Shown: one piece after another, positions 28,562 to 37,404 of the stretch
Numbering within the stretch: the stretch's first letter is position 1
Layout of the letters: each line of letters begins with the position of its first letter
Assembly (NCBI GenBank): GCA_015057405.1
Contig: SVEK01000008.1
Location: forward strand, 22,406 to 86,405
DNA: 64,000 nt
Reading direction: 5' to 3'
DNA from: Lachnospiraceae bacterium
Lineage (GTDB): Bacteria > Bacillota > Clostridia > Lachnospirales > Lachnospiraceae
Notes under the pieces: model-generated
Seen by the model: only the letters and a program-made list of their open reading frames with translations
What the model was told of the DNA's origin: nothing
Databases searched by the model: none
Made by a program: the position numbers and the translations under genes

Positions 28562-28984
28562 CTAAAACATCTCCCCACTATAAGCATACTTCGGCTTTTT
28601 TTCAAAATCATAGTTTTCCAGTTCTTCCACAGAAGTAAGGTTGCTTCTGCTGCCTTCGTGCACCATAAGATTGGAATTACTGCCAAGTTGTACCACAATT
28701 ACAGGTTTCCCGGTTGCATATGCGTAACCGCACTCCCATGCGGTGCCGGAATCACTGTATCCACCATGGTATAGCATAACAACACAGTCGCACCAATCAA
28801 TTGCATCCTTGTCTTCTTTGAAAATTGCTGCAGACCACTCCGGAGTTCCTACCTCTTTATCTCTCACTTCGTGTTCTCTTGGACTGTACACTTCAAAACC
28901 CCGGCCTCTTAATATTTTTTCTGCCTTGGCAACACATTCTATTTCTTCGTCGTTAAAAAACGGACTTGCAATATATATCATCAT
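28562..28984 (-). CDS. Nucleoside 2-deoxyribosyltransferase family protein
   Basis: Likely transfers 2-deoxyribose between nucleobases, or cleaves deoxynucleotides as in the related Rcl family. Short Rossmann-like protein of about 140 residues with IYIASPFFNDEEIE at the N-terminus, the WCDCVVMLYHGGYSDSGTAW segment and the catalytic-type Glu in WECGYAYATGKPV. Start is one of two adjacent ATGs at 28984 or 28981. It is last in the era-recO run. Confidence 0.85.
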   Translation of the reverse strand: MMIYIASPFFNDEEIECVAKAEKILRGRGFEVYSPREHEVRDKEVGTPEWSAAIFKEDKDAIDWCDCVVMLYHGGYSDSGTAWECGYAYATGKPVIVVQLGSNSNLMVHEGSRSNLTSVEELENYDFEKKPKYAYSGEMF

Positions 28985-29010
28985 AATACCTCTTTTCAAA
29001 TTAATTTCTC

Positions 29011-29769
29011 TTAAAACCCCATGTCCATCTCAATAAATTCAAGGGAATTGAATTTATGATTTCTGTTGACAGCAAGATACCTGTCAGTCACTTCCTTAAT
29101 CTGACCAAGCACTTCTTCAGTAACCTTAAATGTATATAACTTTTCTAACGGTGTTGAAAGAATAAACTGCAAAGCATATACGGTTCCCGGCAACAGTTGT
29201 ATTCCGTCTATACATTTTTTTACACATTCCGCACATAAAAGACCATGGTTAGAAACAGAAAAATACTCCGGCTTAACTCCTTCTGCCAATGTTTTATGAC
29301 ATCCTACACACCCAAATACCTCCGGCATTTCTCCGCTTTGTCGTAACATTCTCCATTCAAATATGTATCTGATTAATTCATTTCCTATAGTCTGCTTTTC
29401 AAGAGCCTTTAACGACTGATACAGTAACAAAAGTTCATTCCCCGCATACAGATTTTCCCGCGTATAATAATCTGCTATTTCACACAAATAGGATGCGTAA
29501 TAATACATGTCCAAATCTTTCATAAGTCCGTCAAAATGATTGCTTATCTCGGCTCCGGTCACAGTATATGAATCCCTTCCCGCATACATAAAAAACTCAC
29601 CAAATGAAAAGGGTCTTGTTGCTGTTACTAAGGGGTTTTTAGGTTTAACTGCCCCCCTGGCAAATGCAGATATCTTCCCTTTTTCTCTGGTGAGTAATAC
29701 TATTCTTCTGTCTGACTCTCCAATATTACCCGAAGAGAGTACAATTCCCATAACAGTTTCTGAAGCCAT
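29011..29769 (-). CDS. recO: DNA repair protein RecO
   Basis: Mediator of RecA loading and strand annealing in the RecFOR pathway. At 252 residues it has the N-terminal OB fold (GIVLSSGNIGESDRRIVLLT), a helical middle part, and a zinc-finger-like cysteine set (CVGCHKTL and LLCAECVKKC). It lies in the conserved era-yqzL-recO order. Confidence 0.96.
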   Translation of the reverse strand: MASETVMGIVLSSGNIGESDRRIVLLTREKGKISAFARGAVKPKNPLVTATRPFSFGEFFMYAGRDSYTVTGAEISNHFDGLMKDLDMYYYASYLCEIADYYTRENLYAGNELLLLYQSLKALEKQTIGNELIRYIFEWRMLRQSGEMPEVFGCVGCHKTLAEGVKPEYFSVSNHGLLCAECVKKCIDGIQLLPGTVYALQFILSTPLEKLYTFKVTEEVLGQIKEVTDRYLAVNRNHKFNSLEFIEMDMGF

Positions 29770-29805
29770 CTGTTATTAATAACCTCTTTCCTTCTCAAAA
29801 CACTT

Positions 29806-30003
29806 CTAAAATAATTCGATTCTTTCATCCCATGCAGGAAATCTGTCTTCACCCGACACAATATCACCGGCATATACATCCGATATCCTTACCTCCCCGG
29901 TCAGTTCATCTTCCGTATCCGCCTCGCATGTACAGGCATATTCAAGATAATCTTCTATTCTTCCTGTTTTCTCGAATCTTTTCCAAAACACATTATTTCC
30001 CAT
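29806..30003 (-). CDS. yqzL: YqzL-like small protein
   Basis: A 65-residue acidic protein. Its N-terminal VFWKRFEKTGRIEDYLEY matches the pattern of YqzL, a short protein found between era and recO in many Firmicutes. Function unknown. The position between era and recO strongly supports the call. It is longer than B. subtilis YqzL because of an acidic C-terminal tail. Confidence 0.8.
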   Translation of the reverse strand: MGNNVFWKRFEKTGRIEDYLEYACTCEADTEDELTGEVRISDVYAGDIVSGEDRFPAWDERIELF

Positions 30004-30096
30004 ATCAAATCCTCCTATTAGCTATTTCCTGTCTGCTATACTAATAGTTTCTCCTTATATGAGATATGATATTCAAATAAATGTGTGTAAAATTAT

Positions 30097-31011
30097 CTAT
30101 TCTTCGTCAAGATATCCAAAATTCTTAATCAGAAAATCACTGTCTCTCCATGCTTTTTTTACCTTAACCCACAACTGCAGATTTACTTTCGTTCCTAACA
30201 TGGTTTCAATGTCTTTTCTTGCCTCACTGCCAATCTCTTTTAGCATACTTCCCTGTTTGCCAATAATAATACCTTTATGTGAATCTCTTTCACAAATAAT
30301 AGTCGCGTCAATATCAACTATTCCCGGTCGTCCCTTATTTCCTTTTCTTTCTTTCATTCTCTCAATGGCAACAGCTATTCCGTGAGGAATCTCATCATCA
30401 AGCTTCCTTAGTGCCTTCTCACGGATTAACTCAGCAGCAATCTGTCTCTCCGGCTGATCTGTTACGGTCTCTTCATCGTAATACATCGGACCGTTATCGA
30501 GATATTTGAACAATTCAGGAATAAGAGCATCTGTATTTTCACCGGTAAGTGCTGACATCGGAATTATTTCGGCAAATTTACATATATCTTTGTAGGCATC
30601 TATAAATACGAGTATTTCCTCCTTCTTAACCTTGTCAATTTTATTAATCACAAGGATTATAGGAGTATCCACCTTTGCAAGTTTTTCAGCGATATATCTT
30701 TCGCCGGCACCGATAAAATCAGAAGCTTCAACAAGCCATACAATAACGTCCACATCCTTAAGAGTGTTCTCAGCAACAGACACCATAAATTCACCAAGCT
30801 TATTTTTTGCCTTATGAATTCCCGGAGTATCCAAAAAAATGATTTGGCCTTTCTCATCCGTATACACAGTCTGTATTCTGTTTCTGGTAGTCTGAGGTTT
30901 ATTTGACGTAATAGCAATTTTTTGACCAATCAATCTGTTCATAAGCGTTGATTTGCCAACATTCGGTCTTCCTATAAGAGCCACAAATCCTGACTTGTAA
31001 TTATTATTCAT
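30097..31011 (-). CDS. era: GTPase Era
   Basis: An essential ribosome-assembly GTPase binding the 3' end of 16S rRNA. At 304 residues it is full length, with G1 GRPNVGKST, G3 DTPGIHK and G4 NKIDK. The C-terminal KH domain is present (GIIIGKQGSMLKEIG). It starts 15 bp after the M16 peptidase gene and heads the era-yqzL-recO series. Confidence 0.98.
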   Translation of the reverse strand: MNNNYKSGFVALIGRPNVGKSTLMNRLIGQKIAITSNKPQTTRNRIQTVYTDEKGQIIFLDTPGIHKAKNKLGEFMVSVAENTLKDVDVIVWLVEASDFIGAGERYIAEKLAKVDTPIILVINKIDKVKKEEILVFIDAYKDICKFAEIIPMSALTGENTDALIPELFKYLDNGPMYYDEETVTDQPERQIAAELIREKALRKLDDEIPHGIAVAIERMKERKGNKGRPGIVDIDATIICERDSHKGIIIGKQGSMLKEIGSEARKDIETMLGTKVNLQLWVKVKKAWRDSDFLIKNFGYLDEE

Positions 31012-31026
31012 ATAAGTTTTCCTCTC

Positions 31027-33963
31027 TTAGTTTAACTTTTCAATCAATCCAAACAGTTCCTTATTACCTTCTATCGCTGCTTCACTTCCCACAACACATA
31101 TACTTTCACAATCAAGAACTGCCCTTACATGTGCTGCAAGCTTTCGTATATCTTCTTTTGTAAGAGACAATATTTCATCTCTTTCCTTCTGCAGAGCAAA
31201 CCTGTCTGCACCACTAAGGTACATGTTATAGGCCAGTCTTCCCATAGCTCTTGGAGTAAGGGGAGCATCAACATCACTCATGGTTCCGATGATATATTTG
31301 GTTATTTCTCTTTCGTCGGCTTCAAATTCTTCAATATATTTTGGTATATCCTCATATACTGTATTGGTTTCTGCAAGATTAGGATCTCTGTAAGACACAA
31401 AATATGCATTACCGCTTCTTGTAAAGCCTGATATTGCACCGTATGCCCCACCTTTTATCCTTATATTTGACCATAAATAGTCATAATTAAGTATAGTTTT
31501 AAGAACCTTCAGATGTCCTGTATAACTGTAGCCCTTTTTAATAAAGTTACCGGTTCTTGCAACATACTGAACTTTACCCGGAGCCATAAAGCCTTCATTC
31601 CATTTACCCATTACAGGCTTATATATCGGCAAAAGCGGTGGAAGTTCTTCGTCATTATCCGGATAAAATGACTCAAAAAGTTCATAACTTGCATCCTCAA
31701 AATGCTTATAACCTTCATCATCAGCTGTTATGCTTACAAGCAGCTTATTTCTTTTGAATATCTTATAAGTTAATGCTTCAAGAATCTTAATAATTCCGTC
31801 TGCATACTCATCATACTTATCACACAAAGCTGACAGGAATCTGTAAAATGCAATTCCTCCAACCTGATTCTGGCAGAATGCCGACTTCGAATCGTACGCA
31901 AGACCTCTTTCCAGCGCCGTAGCATTACCGGACGCTTCCAAAGACCCCTTAAGCTCTGCTCTCATTTCAAGAAGAATCTCCTTAACACGTGATACATTAT
32001 TGATAATCGAACCTTTAATAATTTCCTGCATAAGTTCAAAAGCTCTTCCCATTGAAGAATACAAAACTCTTACACTTAATTCATACATAATCCGGTAATT
32101 GTCAGTGTTGCCTACCAAAGGAGTTACAGAAACATCCGTACTCATTCCTCCGGTGTTAAGATTAATCTCGTTGGACAATTCGAGATATCCGTAATTAACG
32201 GTATCCACTGCTCCAAGAATAAATGACAACAGACTGATATACGGAATATATTCTTCAAGGTCAGTAACATCAAATGCAAGACAAATATAAGATATTCCGT
32301 TAGTGTATAAGTTATGATGCAAAACAGGAATTGAACTGATTTCCTTTTTATCAAGATAAATAGGTCTACTCTGTCTGTCTATATCTTCTCTTTTTAGAAG
32401 CGGAATAGTACGAAGGGCTTCCGTAGAATCAGGAGTCTCCTGAAACTCCCTAAGTTTCTCTGTTTCTTCAATAATCGCTTTAATCTTATCTTGGCTAAGT
32501 GTTTCTTTATATGCTTTCAGCTTATCTGCAAGTTCACCGTCTTTACGTCCTGTAAGACCAACCTCAGGAAATATGGAAACAACAGATGCGTGAGTATTTT
32601 TAAGCAGATATTTTTCTATTATTTTCTCAAAATAATCAGTTTCAATAAGCCCCCCTATTTTCTTAAATGTATCATTAAGGCTAAGCATATCAAATGGCAT
32701 ATTGTCATCATAAAGCCAACTTTGCATTGCCTGAATTCCAAACATCAGCCCCTTAGGATATCGCCCGTAATCTGCTTCACGATATCTGAATTCACTTCTG
32801 GACAGAGCAGCTTTTAATGACTTTTTATCGATTCCTTCTTTACATATTTTTTCAAGAGTTTCGGTAACTATCTTAACAAAATCTTCCTTCTTATCTACAG
32901 GAGCTTCGCTTGCCATGATACTAAACACTGACTGCATCAAATCATTGTCAAATGACGCACTGATATCCTCTCCCACACCTGCATCAACAAGAGCCTTTTT
33001 TAACGGAGCTCCCGGAACAAGAACAAGGGCATAAGTAAGCACCTGAAATGCAACAAGCAATTCTTTATTGCATGAACTGTCTATAACAAAATTGTAGCTG
33101 TAATACGCCTTGTCATCTTCATTTTGGGCAGAATAAAAGTCCTCATCATAGCGAACCTTATCAAATGCTTTCTGCATCGGAATCGCTGAATCAACAAACA
33201 TTTCATCAAAAAATCTGAGATAATATCTATCCATCCAAAGAAGCTTCTCTTCAATATCCATATCTCCGTACAAATAAATATAACTGTTCGACGGATGATA
33301 ATACTTCTTATGGAATTCTATAAAATCTTCATATGCCAAATCCGGAATATTGTCAGGGTCTCCTCCCGATTCAAAACCATATGCATTATCAGGAAACAAC
33401 GACTGTTGCACAAGTCTTGCCAGCTGTTGTTCCGGTGAAGAGAAAACACCTCTCATTTCATTATATACAACACCATTAATAGTAAGCGGAGACTCTTCAT
33501 TTTCCAGTTCATAATGCCACCCTTCCTGATGGAATATTTCTTTTTTATCGTAAATATTTGGATAAAAAACCGCATCCATGTACACACTCATCAGATTGGC
33601 AAAATCTTTGTCATTACAACTGGCAACAGGATAAATTGTCTTATCAGGATAAGTCATTGCATTAAGAAATGTATTGAGCGATCCTTTGCATAATTCAACA
33701 AACGGATCTTTAAGCGGATAGTCTCTGGAACCGCACAAAACCGAGTGCTCCGTAATATGGGCAACTCCGGTAGAATCACCCGGAGGAGTACGAAAACCGA
33801 TTGAAAAAACTTTGTTATTGTCATCATTGGAGATAACAGCAATTCTTGCACCACTTTTTTTATGCTTAAACAGATAACCTGCGCTATTAATATCCGCAAT
33901 GTCCTCTTTCCTGATTAACTCATAAATATCCTTACATTTACCCTCAAATATCGTATTTGCCAT
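31027..33963 (-). CDS. M16C family zinc metallopeptidase (presequence-protease type)
   Basis: A large insulinase-family peptidase of about 978 residues, like the Cym1/PreP group that clears short peptides in a closed chamber. The inverted zinc motif HITEHSVLCG is near residue 75, with the distal Glu expected in the VVYNEMRGVFSSPEQ region. The C-terminal half has the RIKGGAYGAISGF segment typical of M16C. No signal peptide, so it is cytosolic. I choose the ATG at 33963 (MANTIFEGK) over 33984 because AAAGGTG precedes it at a reasonable distance. Confidence 0.93.
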   Translation of the reverse strand: MANTIFEGKCKDIYELIRKEDIADINSAGYLFKHKKSGARIAVISNDDNNKVFSIGFRTPPGDSTGVAHITEHSVLCGSRDYPLKDPFVELCKGSLNTFLNAMTYPDKTIYPVASCNDKDFANLMSVYMDAVFYPNIYDKKEIFHQEGWHYELENEESPLTINGVVYNEMRGVFSSPEQQLARLVQQSLFPDNAYGFESGGDPDNIPDLAYEDFIEFHKKYYHPSNSYIYLYGDMDIEEKLLWMDRYYLRFFDEMFVDSAIPMQKAFDKVRYDEDFYSAQNEDDKAYYSYNFVIDSSCNKELLVAFQVLTYALVLVPGAPLKKALVDAGVGEDISASFDNDLMQSVFSIMASEAPVDKKEDFVKIVTETLEKICKEGIDKKSLKAALSRSEFRYREADYGRYPKGLMFGIQAMQSWLYDDNMPFDMLSLNDTFKKIGGLIETDYFEKIIEKYLLKNTHASVVSIFPEVGLTGRKDGELADKLKAYKETLSQDKIKAIIEETEKLREFQETPDSTEALRTIPLLKREDIDRQSRPIYLDKKEISSIPVLHHNLYTNGISYICLAFDVTDLEEYIPYISLLSFILGAVDTVNYGYLELSNEINLNTGGMSTDVSVTPLVGNTDNYRIMYELSVRVLYSSMGRAFELMQEIIKGSIINNVSRVKEILLEMRAELKGSLEASGNATALERGLAYDSKSAFCQNQVGGIAFYRFLSALCDKYDEYADGIIKILEALTYKIFKRNKLLVSITADDEGYKHFEDASYELFESFYPDNDEELPPLLPIYKPVMGKWNEGFMAPGKVQYVARTGNFIKKGYSYTGHLKVLKTILNYDYLWSNIRIKGGAYGAISGFTRSGNAYFVSYRDPNLAETNTVYEDIPKYIEEFEADEREITKYIIGTMSDVDAPLTPRAMGRLAYNMYLSGADRFALQKERDEILSLTKEDIRKLAAHVRAVLDCESICVVGSEAAIEGNKELFGLIEKLN

Positions 33964-34114
33964 TGTTGTAACCACACCTTTCATATCATATCAAAATCCA
34001 TACAGGCTTTTTCAACCCACATGCTCCATAAATAAGCAAATAATCACCTGTCTGATATAGTTTGTCTCTGTTAATATATAGTATACCAACTTAGCATAAA
34101 TTGACAAGTTTTAT

Positions 34115-34143
34115 TTGACATTTGCCCATATCTATGATAAAGT
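34115..34143 (+). promoter_or_regulatory. Promoter of the cold-shock gene
   Basis: Perfect TTGACA (34115-34120), 17 bp, then TAAAGT (34138-34143), 42 bp upstream of the start codon. A second TTGACA at 34101 lacks a well-placed -10. Confidence 0.6.
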
Positions 34144-34184
34144 CAAAATGTTGTTAATATCTTTATTTTAGGAGGCAATTGAAC

Positions 34185-34382
34185 ATGGAAGGAACAGTAA
34201 AATGGTTTAATGCGAAAAAGGGCTTCGGTTTCATCTCAGATGAAGAAGGAAATGATGTATTCGTTCATTTCTCAGCATTGCAGATGGATGGCTTCAAAGT
34301 ATTAGACGAAGGCGACAAGGTATCTTTTGAAGTTATCAACGGCGAAAAAGGACCTCAGGCTGCAAACGTAGTTAAGTTATAA
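34185..34382 (+). CDS. csp: Cold-shock protein (CspA family)
   Basis: A 65-residue OB-fold single-strand nucleic-acid binder acting as an RNA chaperone. Both RNP motifs are visible: KGFGFI and VFVHF, within [23 protein letters not shown] at 34185 follows AGGAGG by 9 nt; an in-frame TTG two codons earlier is ignored. It has its own promoter and terminator. Confidence 0.97.
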   Translation: MEGTVKWFNAKKGFGFISDEEGNDVFVHFSALQMDGFKVLDEGDKVSFEVINGEKGPQAANVVKL

Positions 34383-34476
34383 TCCCCGCATGAATCATTT
34401 TAATTTTTATTAATAGATTATACTAGCAATAAAAGTTATAAATGTTATTAATGTAAGAAGTGGTTGTAACAACAAG

Positions 34477-34510
34477 GGACTGATATATCTCGATATATCA
34501 GTCCTTTTTT
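34477..34510 (+). terminator. Rho-independent terminator after csp
   Basis: 13-bp perfect stem GGACTGATATATC (34477-34489) / GATATATCAGTCC (34492-34504) followed by six T. Confidence 0.9.
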
Positions 34511-34819
34511 GTTTATCGTCATTTTTGTTTGATATCTATTTTTTATTCTTTATTGTTCGTCTCTAATTAGTTAATTCTATGGTATATTTCAACTCTCTGA
34601 ATTATGTTTCTATTACCGGTTTTAAGTAAATATCAATAACGAAAAACACTCTCACACTCCAAATTTTTGTTAATTATTATTTTATAATTCTATATGTCTT
34701 TTACATTGTTTTTAATGCATTATTTTGATTTTTTCACCTAAATTTAACAACATATACCAATTATACCCGTTTTTTGTCGTTTCATCCAAAAGCAAACATT
34801 TTTTATTTTTAATATGTTA
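34511..34819. other. AT-rich gap before the lipoprotein array
   Basis: About 300 bp of very AT-rich sequence with no gene, repeat or hairpin I can support. The homology shared with the later lipoprotein leaders begins abruptly at 34820. Confidence 0.5.
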
Positions 34820-34879
34820 CAATCAAATTGCATTGTGAAACTTGTTGTAGCAAAAATATAATTGGGAAGGCAATTTAGC
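34820..34879 (+). repeat. Conserved leader repeat, copy 1 of 3
   Basis: A 60-bp leader (CAATcaAATTGCATTGTG... through the ribosome site GGGAAGG) repeated almost unchanged at 35517-35576 and 36227-36286, each time directly ahead of a lipoprotein start. Intervals are 697 and 710 bp. A TATAAT inside it lies too near the ribosome site to be a -10 for this gene. Confidence 0.8.
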
Positions 34880-35344
34880 ATGAAGAGATTAATGATTATT
34901 GGGATAACTATAATCGCATTATTGTGCGGATGCGGACAGAAAACAGAAGTTCCTGAAGAAACTTATGATGCAGAGGACGGTGGTGGTAATGCCCCCTTGT
35001 TCTTAGTAGGCGGAGAGCTTATTTCATATGAGGATACGGGAGATGGAAATTGTGTTATTAAACTCAAGGTATGGAATCATGCCATCAGAGATAAAGATAA
35101 AAAACAAATGGATATTAAATATGCTGAAATCACAACAACTATGGAAGTTTTTAAGCCATTTTCACGAATAGATCCAATGCGAGACGATACCCGCGAAATA
35201 ATGCCGGGAGATTATGTAATGTGTTGCCCGATTGATTGGGATCTTAGTCTGAACGGCAACTATCCAATGAAAGTAAAGGACAACACATTATATGCGGAAA
35301 TAGGCGATATGATTTGGTGGAAATACGCTGAAGAAGTATATTGA
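34880..35344 (+). CDS. Tandem lipoprotein, paralogue 1
   Basis: A 154-residue predicted lipoprotein of unknown function. The signal peptide MKRLMIIGITIIALLCGCGQ has a lipobox (LLCGC). The core is conserved among three tandem paralogues: GGELISYEDTGDGNCVIKLK, YAEITTTMEVF and REIMPGDYVMCC, ending in GDMIWWKYAEE. I place the start at the ATG following GGGAAGG; the in-frame TTG at 34862 is upstream of that site. The sequence between the conserved blocks varies. A beta-rich exported binding protein is plausible, but no family is recognised. Confidence 0.8.
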   Translation: MKRLMIIGITIIALLCGCGQKTEVPEETYDAEDGGGNAPLFLVGGELISYEDTGDGNCVIKLKVWNHAIRDKDKKQMDIKYAEITTTMEVFKPFSRIDPMRDDTREIMPGDYVMCCPIDWDLSLNGNYPMKVKDNTLYAEIGDMIWWKYAEEVY

Positions 35345-35410
35345 ACTGAGCGAAATATATGGGGACGACATTTTTGATAGTTGATAACACACTACATGTG
35401 TGACGTTCCG

Positions 35411-35463
35411 CCTTTATTTTGGCTACTTATCCCCCATTGGGGGATAGTGGTTCAAAATAAAGG
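35411..35463 (+). repeat. Conserved spacer hairpin, copy 1
   Basis: Long stem CCTTTATTTTG...CAAAATAAAGG enclosing an inner perfect stem ATCCCCC-ATT-GGGGGAT. It lies about 70 bp after paralogue 1. There is no T tract, so it is not a classic terminator. Repeated at 36121 and 36802. Confidence 0.8.
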
Positions 35464-35576
35464 ATATCATTCAAAATGTACCGTTGTTTCGTACAGTTTT
35501 GTGTACTCCATTGCTGCAATTGAATTGCATTGTGAAACTTGTTGTAGCAAAAATATAATTGGGAAGGCAATTCGGT

Positions 35577-36026
35577 ATGAAGAGATTAATGATTATTGGG
35601 ATAACTATAATCGCATTATTGTGCGGATGCGGACAAAAAACAGAAGTTCCTGAAAAGACTATTGATGAAGAGGACGGCACAGGTGAAATCCCCATTTTTT
35701 TGGTGGAGGGCGAGCTTATTTCATATGAGGATACGGGAGATGGGAATTGTGTTATTAAGCTCAAGGTATGGAACCATGCCATCAACGAAAAAAGACGGGC
35801 AGATATTAGATATGCCGAAATCACAACAACCATGGAAGTTTTTATGCCATTTCCAGAAATAGACCCGAATAGGTATAATCCCCGCGAAATAATGCCGGGG
35901 GATTATGTAATGTGTTGTCCGCTTGACTGGGATCATAGTCTGAACGGCAACTATCCAATGAAAGTAGAGGACAACACATTATATGCGGAAATAGGCGATA
36001 TGATTTGGTGGAGATACGCTGATTAA
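35577..36026 (+). CDS. Tandem lipoprotein, paralogue 2
   Basis: A 149-residue predicted lipoprotein closely related to its neighbours. The first 32 residues (signal peptide, lipobox LLCGC and QKTEVPE) are nearly identical to the other copies, and the core GELISYEDTGDGNCVIKLK is conserved. The stretch around residues 80-105 differs, as if diversifying. It ends GDMIWWRYAD. Preceded by the conserved leader and GGGAAGG. Confidence 0.8.
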   Translation: MKRLMIIGITIIALLCGCGQKTEVPEKTIDEEDGTGEIPIFLVEGELISYEDTGDGNCVIKLKVWNHAINEKRRADIRYAEITTTMEVFMPFPEIDPNRYNPREIMPGDYVMCCPLDWDHSLNGNYPMKVEDNTLYAEIGDMIWWRYAD

Positions 36027-36120
36027 TGCAAAAACTAAAAAAGAAGAACTGAAAGAAATATAAGGTGACGACATTTTTGATAGTTGATAACAGATAACAC
36101 GCTACATGCACAACGTTACG

Positions 36121-36173
36121 CCTTTATTTTGGCTACTTATCCCCCATTGGGGGATAGTGGTTCAAAATAAAGG
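36121..36173 (+). repeat. Conserved spacer hairpin, copy 2
   Basis: Identical in sequence to the copy at 35411-35463, including the inner CCCCC/GGGGG stem. Surrounding spacer sequence is also near-identical. Confidence 0.8.
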
Positions 36174-36286
36174 ATATCATTCAAAATGTACCGTTGTTTC
36201 GTACAGTTTTGTGTACTCCATTGCCGCAATCAAATTGCATTGTGAAACTTGTTGTAGCAAAAATATAATTGGGGAGGCAATTCGGT

Positions 36287-36778
36287 ATGAAGAGATTAAT
36301 CATTATTGGGATAACTATAATCGCATTATTGTGCGGATGCGGACAAAAAACAGAAGTTCCTGAAAAGACTATTGATGAAGATGCAGAGGAAGATGGATAT
36401 AATACTCCCTTGTTCCTAGTAGGTGGAGAACTTATTTCATATGAGGATACGGGAGATGGAAATTGTGTTATTAAGCTCAAGGTATGGTATGATGCCCTCA
36501 AAAACATAAAGCCGGACGATGTTAAATATGCTGAGATTACAACAACTATGAAAGCATTTGCGCCATATTCACGAATAGATCCGCGTCTAGAGGATTCCCG
36601 AGAAATAATGCCGGGAGATTATGTATCGTGTTATCCAACTGACTGGAACTATGAGTTGAAGGGCAACACGTTATATGTGAACATGGATGATATGATTCTG
36701 TGGGAATATGCTGAAGATGCAGAGTATGTAAAAGAATACATAAAATCAATGTATGGCTATGACGTTGATAACAGATAA
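36287..36778 (+). CDS. Tandem lipoprotein, paralogue 3
   Basis: A 163-residue predicted lipoprotein, the most divergent of the three. Signal peptide and lipobox are as in the others (MKRLIIIGITIIALLCGCGQ). The core ISYEDTGDGNCVIKLKVW is conserved; the region before it has an acidic insert (DEDAEEDGYN). The C-terminus is longer and ends SMYGYDVDNR, reading into the repeated spacer (the GTTGATAACA segment), so the natural stop was probably lost. Confidence 0.78.
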   Translation: MKRLIIIGITIIALLCGCGQKTEVPEKTIDEDAEEDGYNTPLFLVGGELISYEDTGDGNCVIKLKVWYDALKNIKPDDVKYAEITTTMKAFAPYSRIDPRLEDSREIMPGDYVSCYPTDWNYELKGNTLYVNMDDMILWEYAEDAEYVKEYIKSMYGYDVDNR

Positions 36779-36801
36779 CACGCTACATGCACAACGTTAC
36801 A

Positions 36802-36852
36802 CCTTTATTTTGGCGGCTTACCCGATTTGGAGATAGTGGTTCAAAATAAAGC
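36802..36852 (+). repeat. Decayed spacer hairpin, copy 3
   Basis: The outer arms CTTTATTTTG / CAAAATAAAG are kept, but the inner C/G stem has decayed. Confidence 0.6.
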
Positions 36853-36884
36853 GATATCAAATAAAATGTACTGTTACAGTAATT

Positions 36885-37109
36885 CGTAATAAGTCAATCG
36901 TTAAAAAGATATTAGTAAACGTAGTTAAGAAAACGAAAAAGAAGAATGATAATACAGAATTGAATGGTCTTAAAAAGGGTGATATGGTTAATATGATTAG
37001 CTCCTTTAAATACAACTATAAACAAGAGAATGACACACTATATTTTTATCCGGAAGCCGGATTGAGGATAAGATTAACGAACATGACATTCTATTACACC
37101 AATGATTAA
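36885..37109 (+). pseudogene. Remnant of a fourth lipoprotein copy
   Basis: An open stretch of 74 codons without a start codon or ribosome site. Its end, LKKGDMVNMISSFKYNY then NDTLYFYPEAGLR, resembles the C-terminal part of the paralogues (MPGDYVxCxPxDW then NTLYxxxxDM). The signal peptide and core are gone. It lies exactly where copy 4 would fall. Confidence 0.5.
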
Positions 37110-37404
37110 GTAAGTATTGGTAGGGTAAATTATTTTGTGTACTCCCCAAGTTTTGATGGAAAAATCTTAAAACTTAATAATTATTTTAATAATAAGCGCA
37201 TAGTTTCAGGGCGGATTTAAATTTGATAAGTAAGCTGTCAGCATATTAACGCAAGCCTTTAGGCATTGACGCAAGCGGCAAGTAAAACGGCAATTAATTT
37301 TGCAAAAATATTGCAAGAAATCCTACACTACCCTCGAATTAATATTTGAGAAGATCAAGGTAGTGTACAACAAACTAAAATAAAAAATATTTGGAGGTAT
37401 TACC
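37110..37404 (+). other. Leader region of the 37405 gene with a hairpin
   Basis: A perfect 9-bp inverted repeat TACACTACC (37324-37332) / GGTAGTGTA (37359-37367) lies 38 bp ahead of the gene. Upstream is a short repeated GACGCAAGC/ACGCAAGC segment near 37250-37280. No gene. Confidence 0.4.

Noticed and set aside
34857..34862. Perfect TATAAT in the lipoprotein leader as a promoter -10
   Set aside because: It abuts the ribosome site; a transcript from it would start inside or after that site.
34820..37109. Insertion sequence or prophage as the source of the lipoprotein array
   Set aside because: No transposase, integrase, terminal inverted repeats or phage genes are present.
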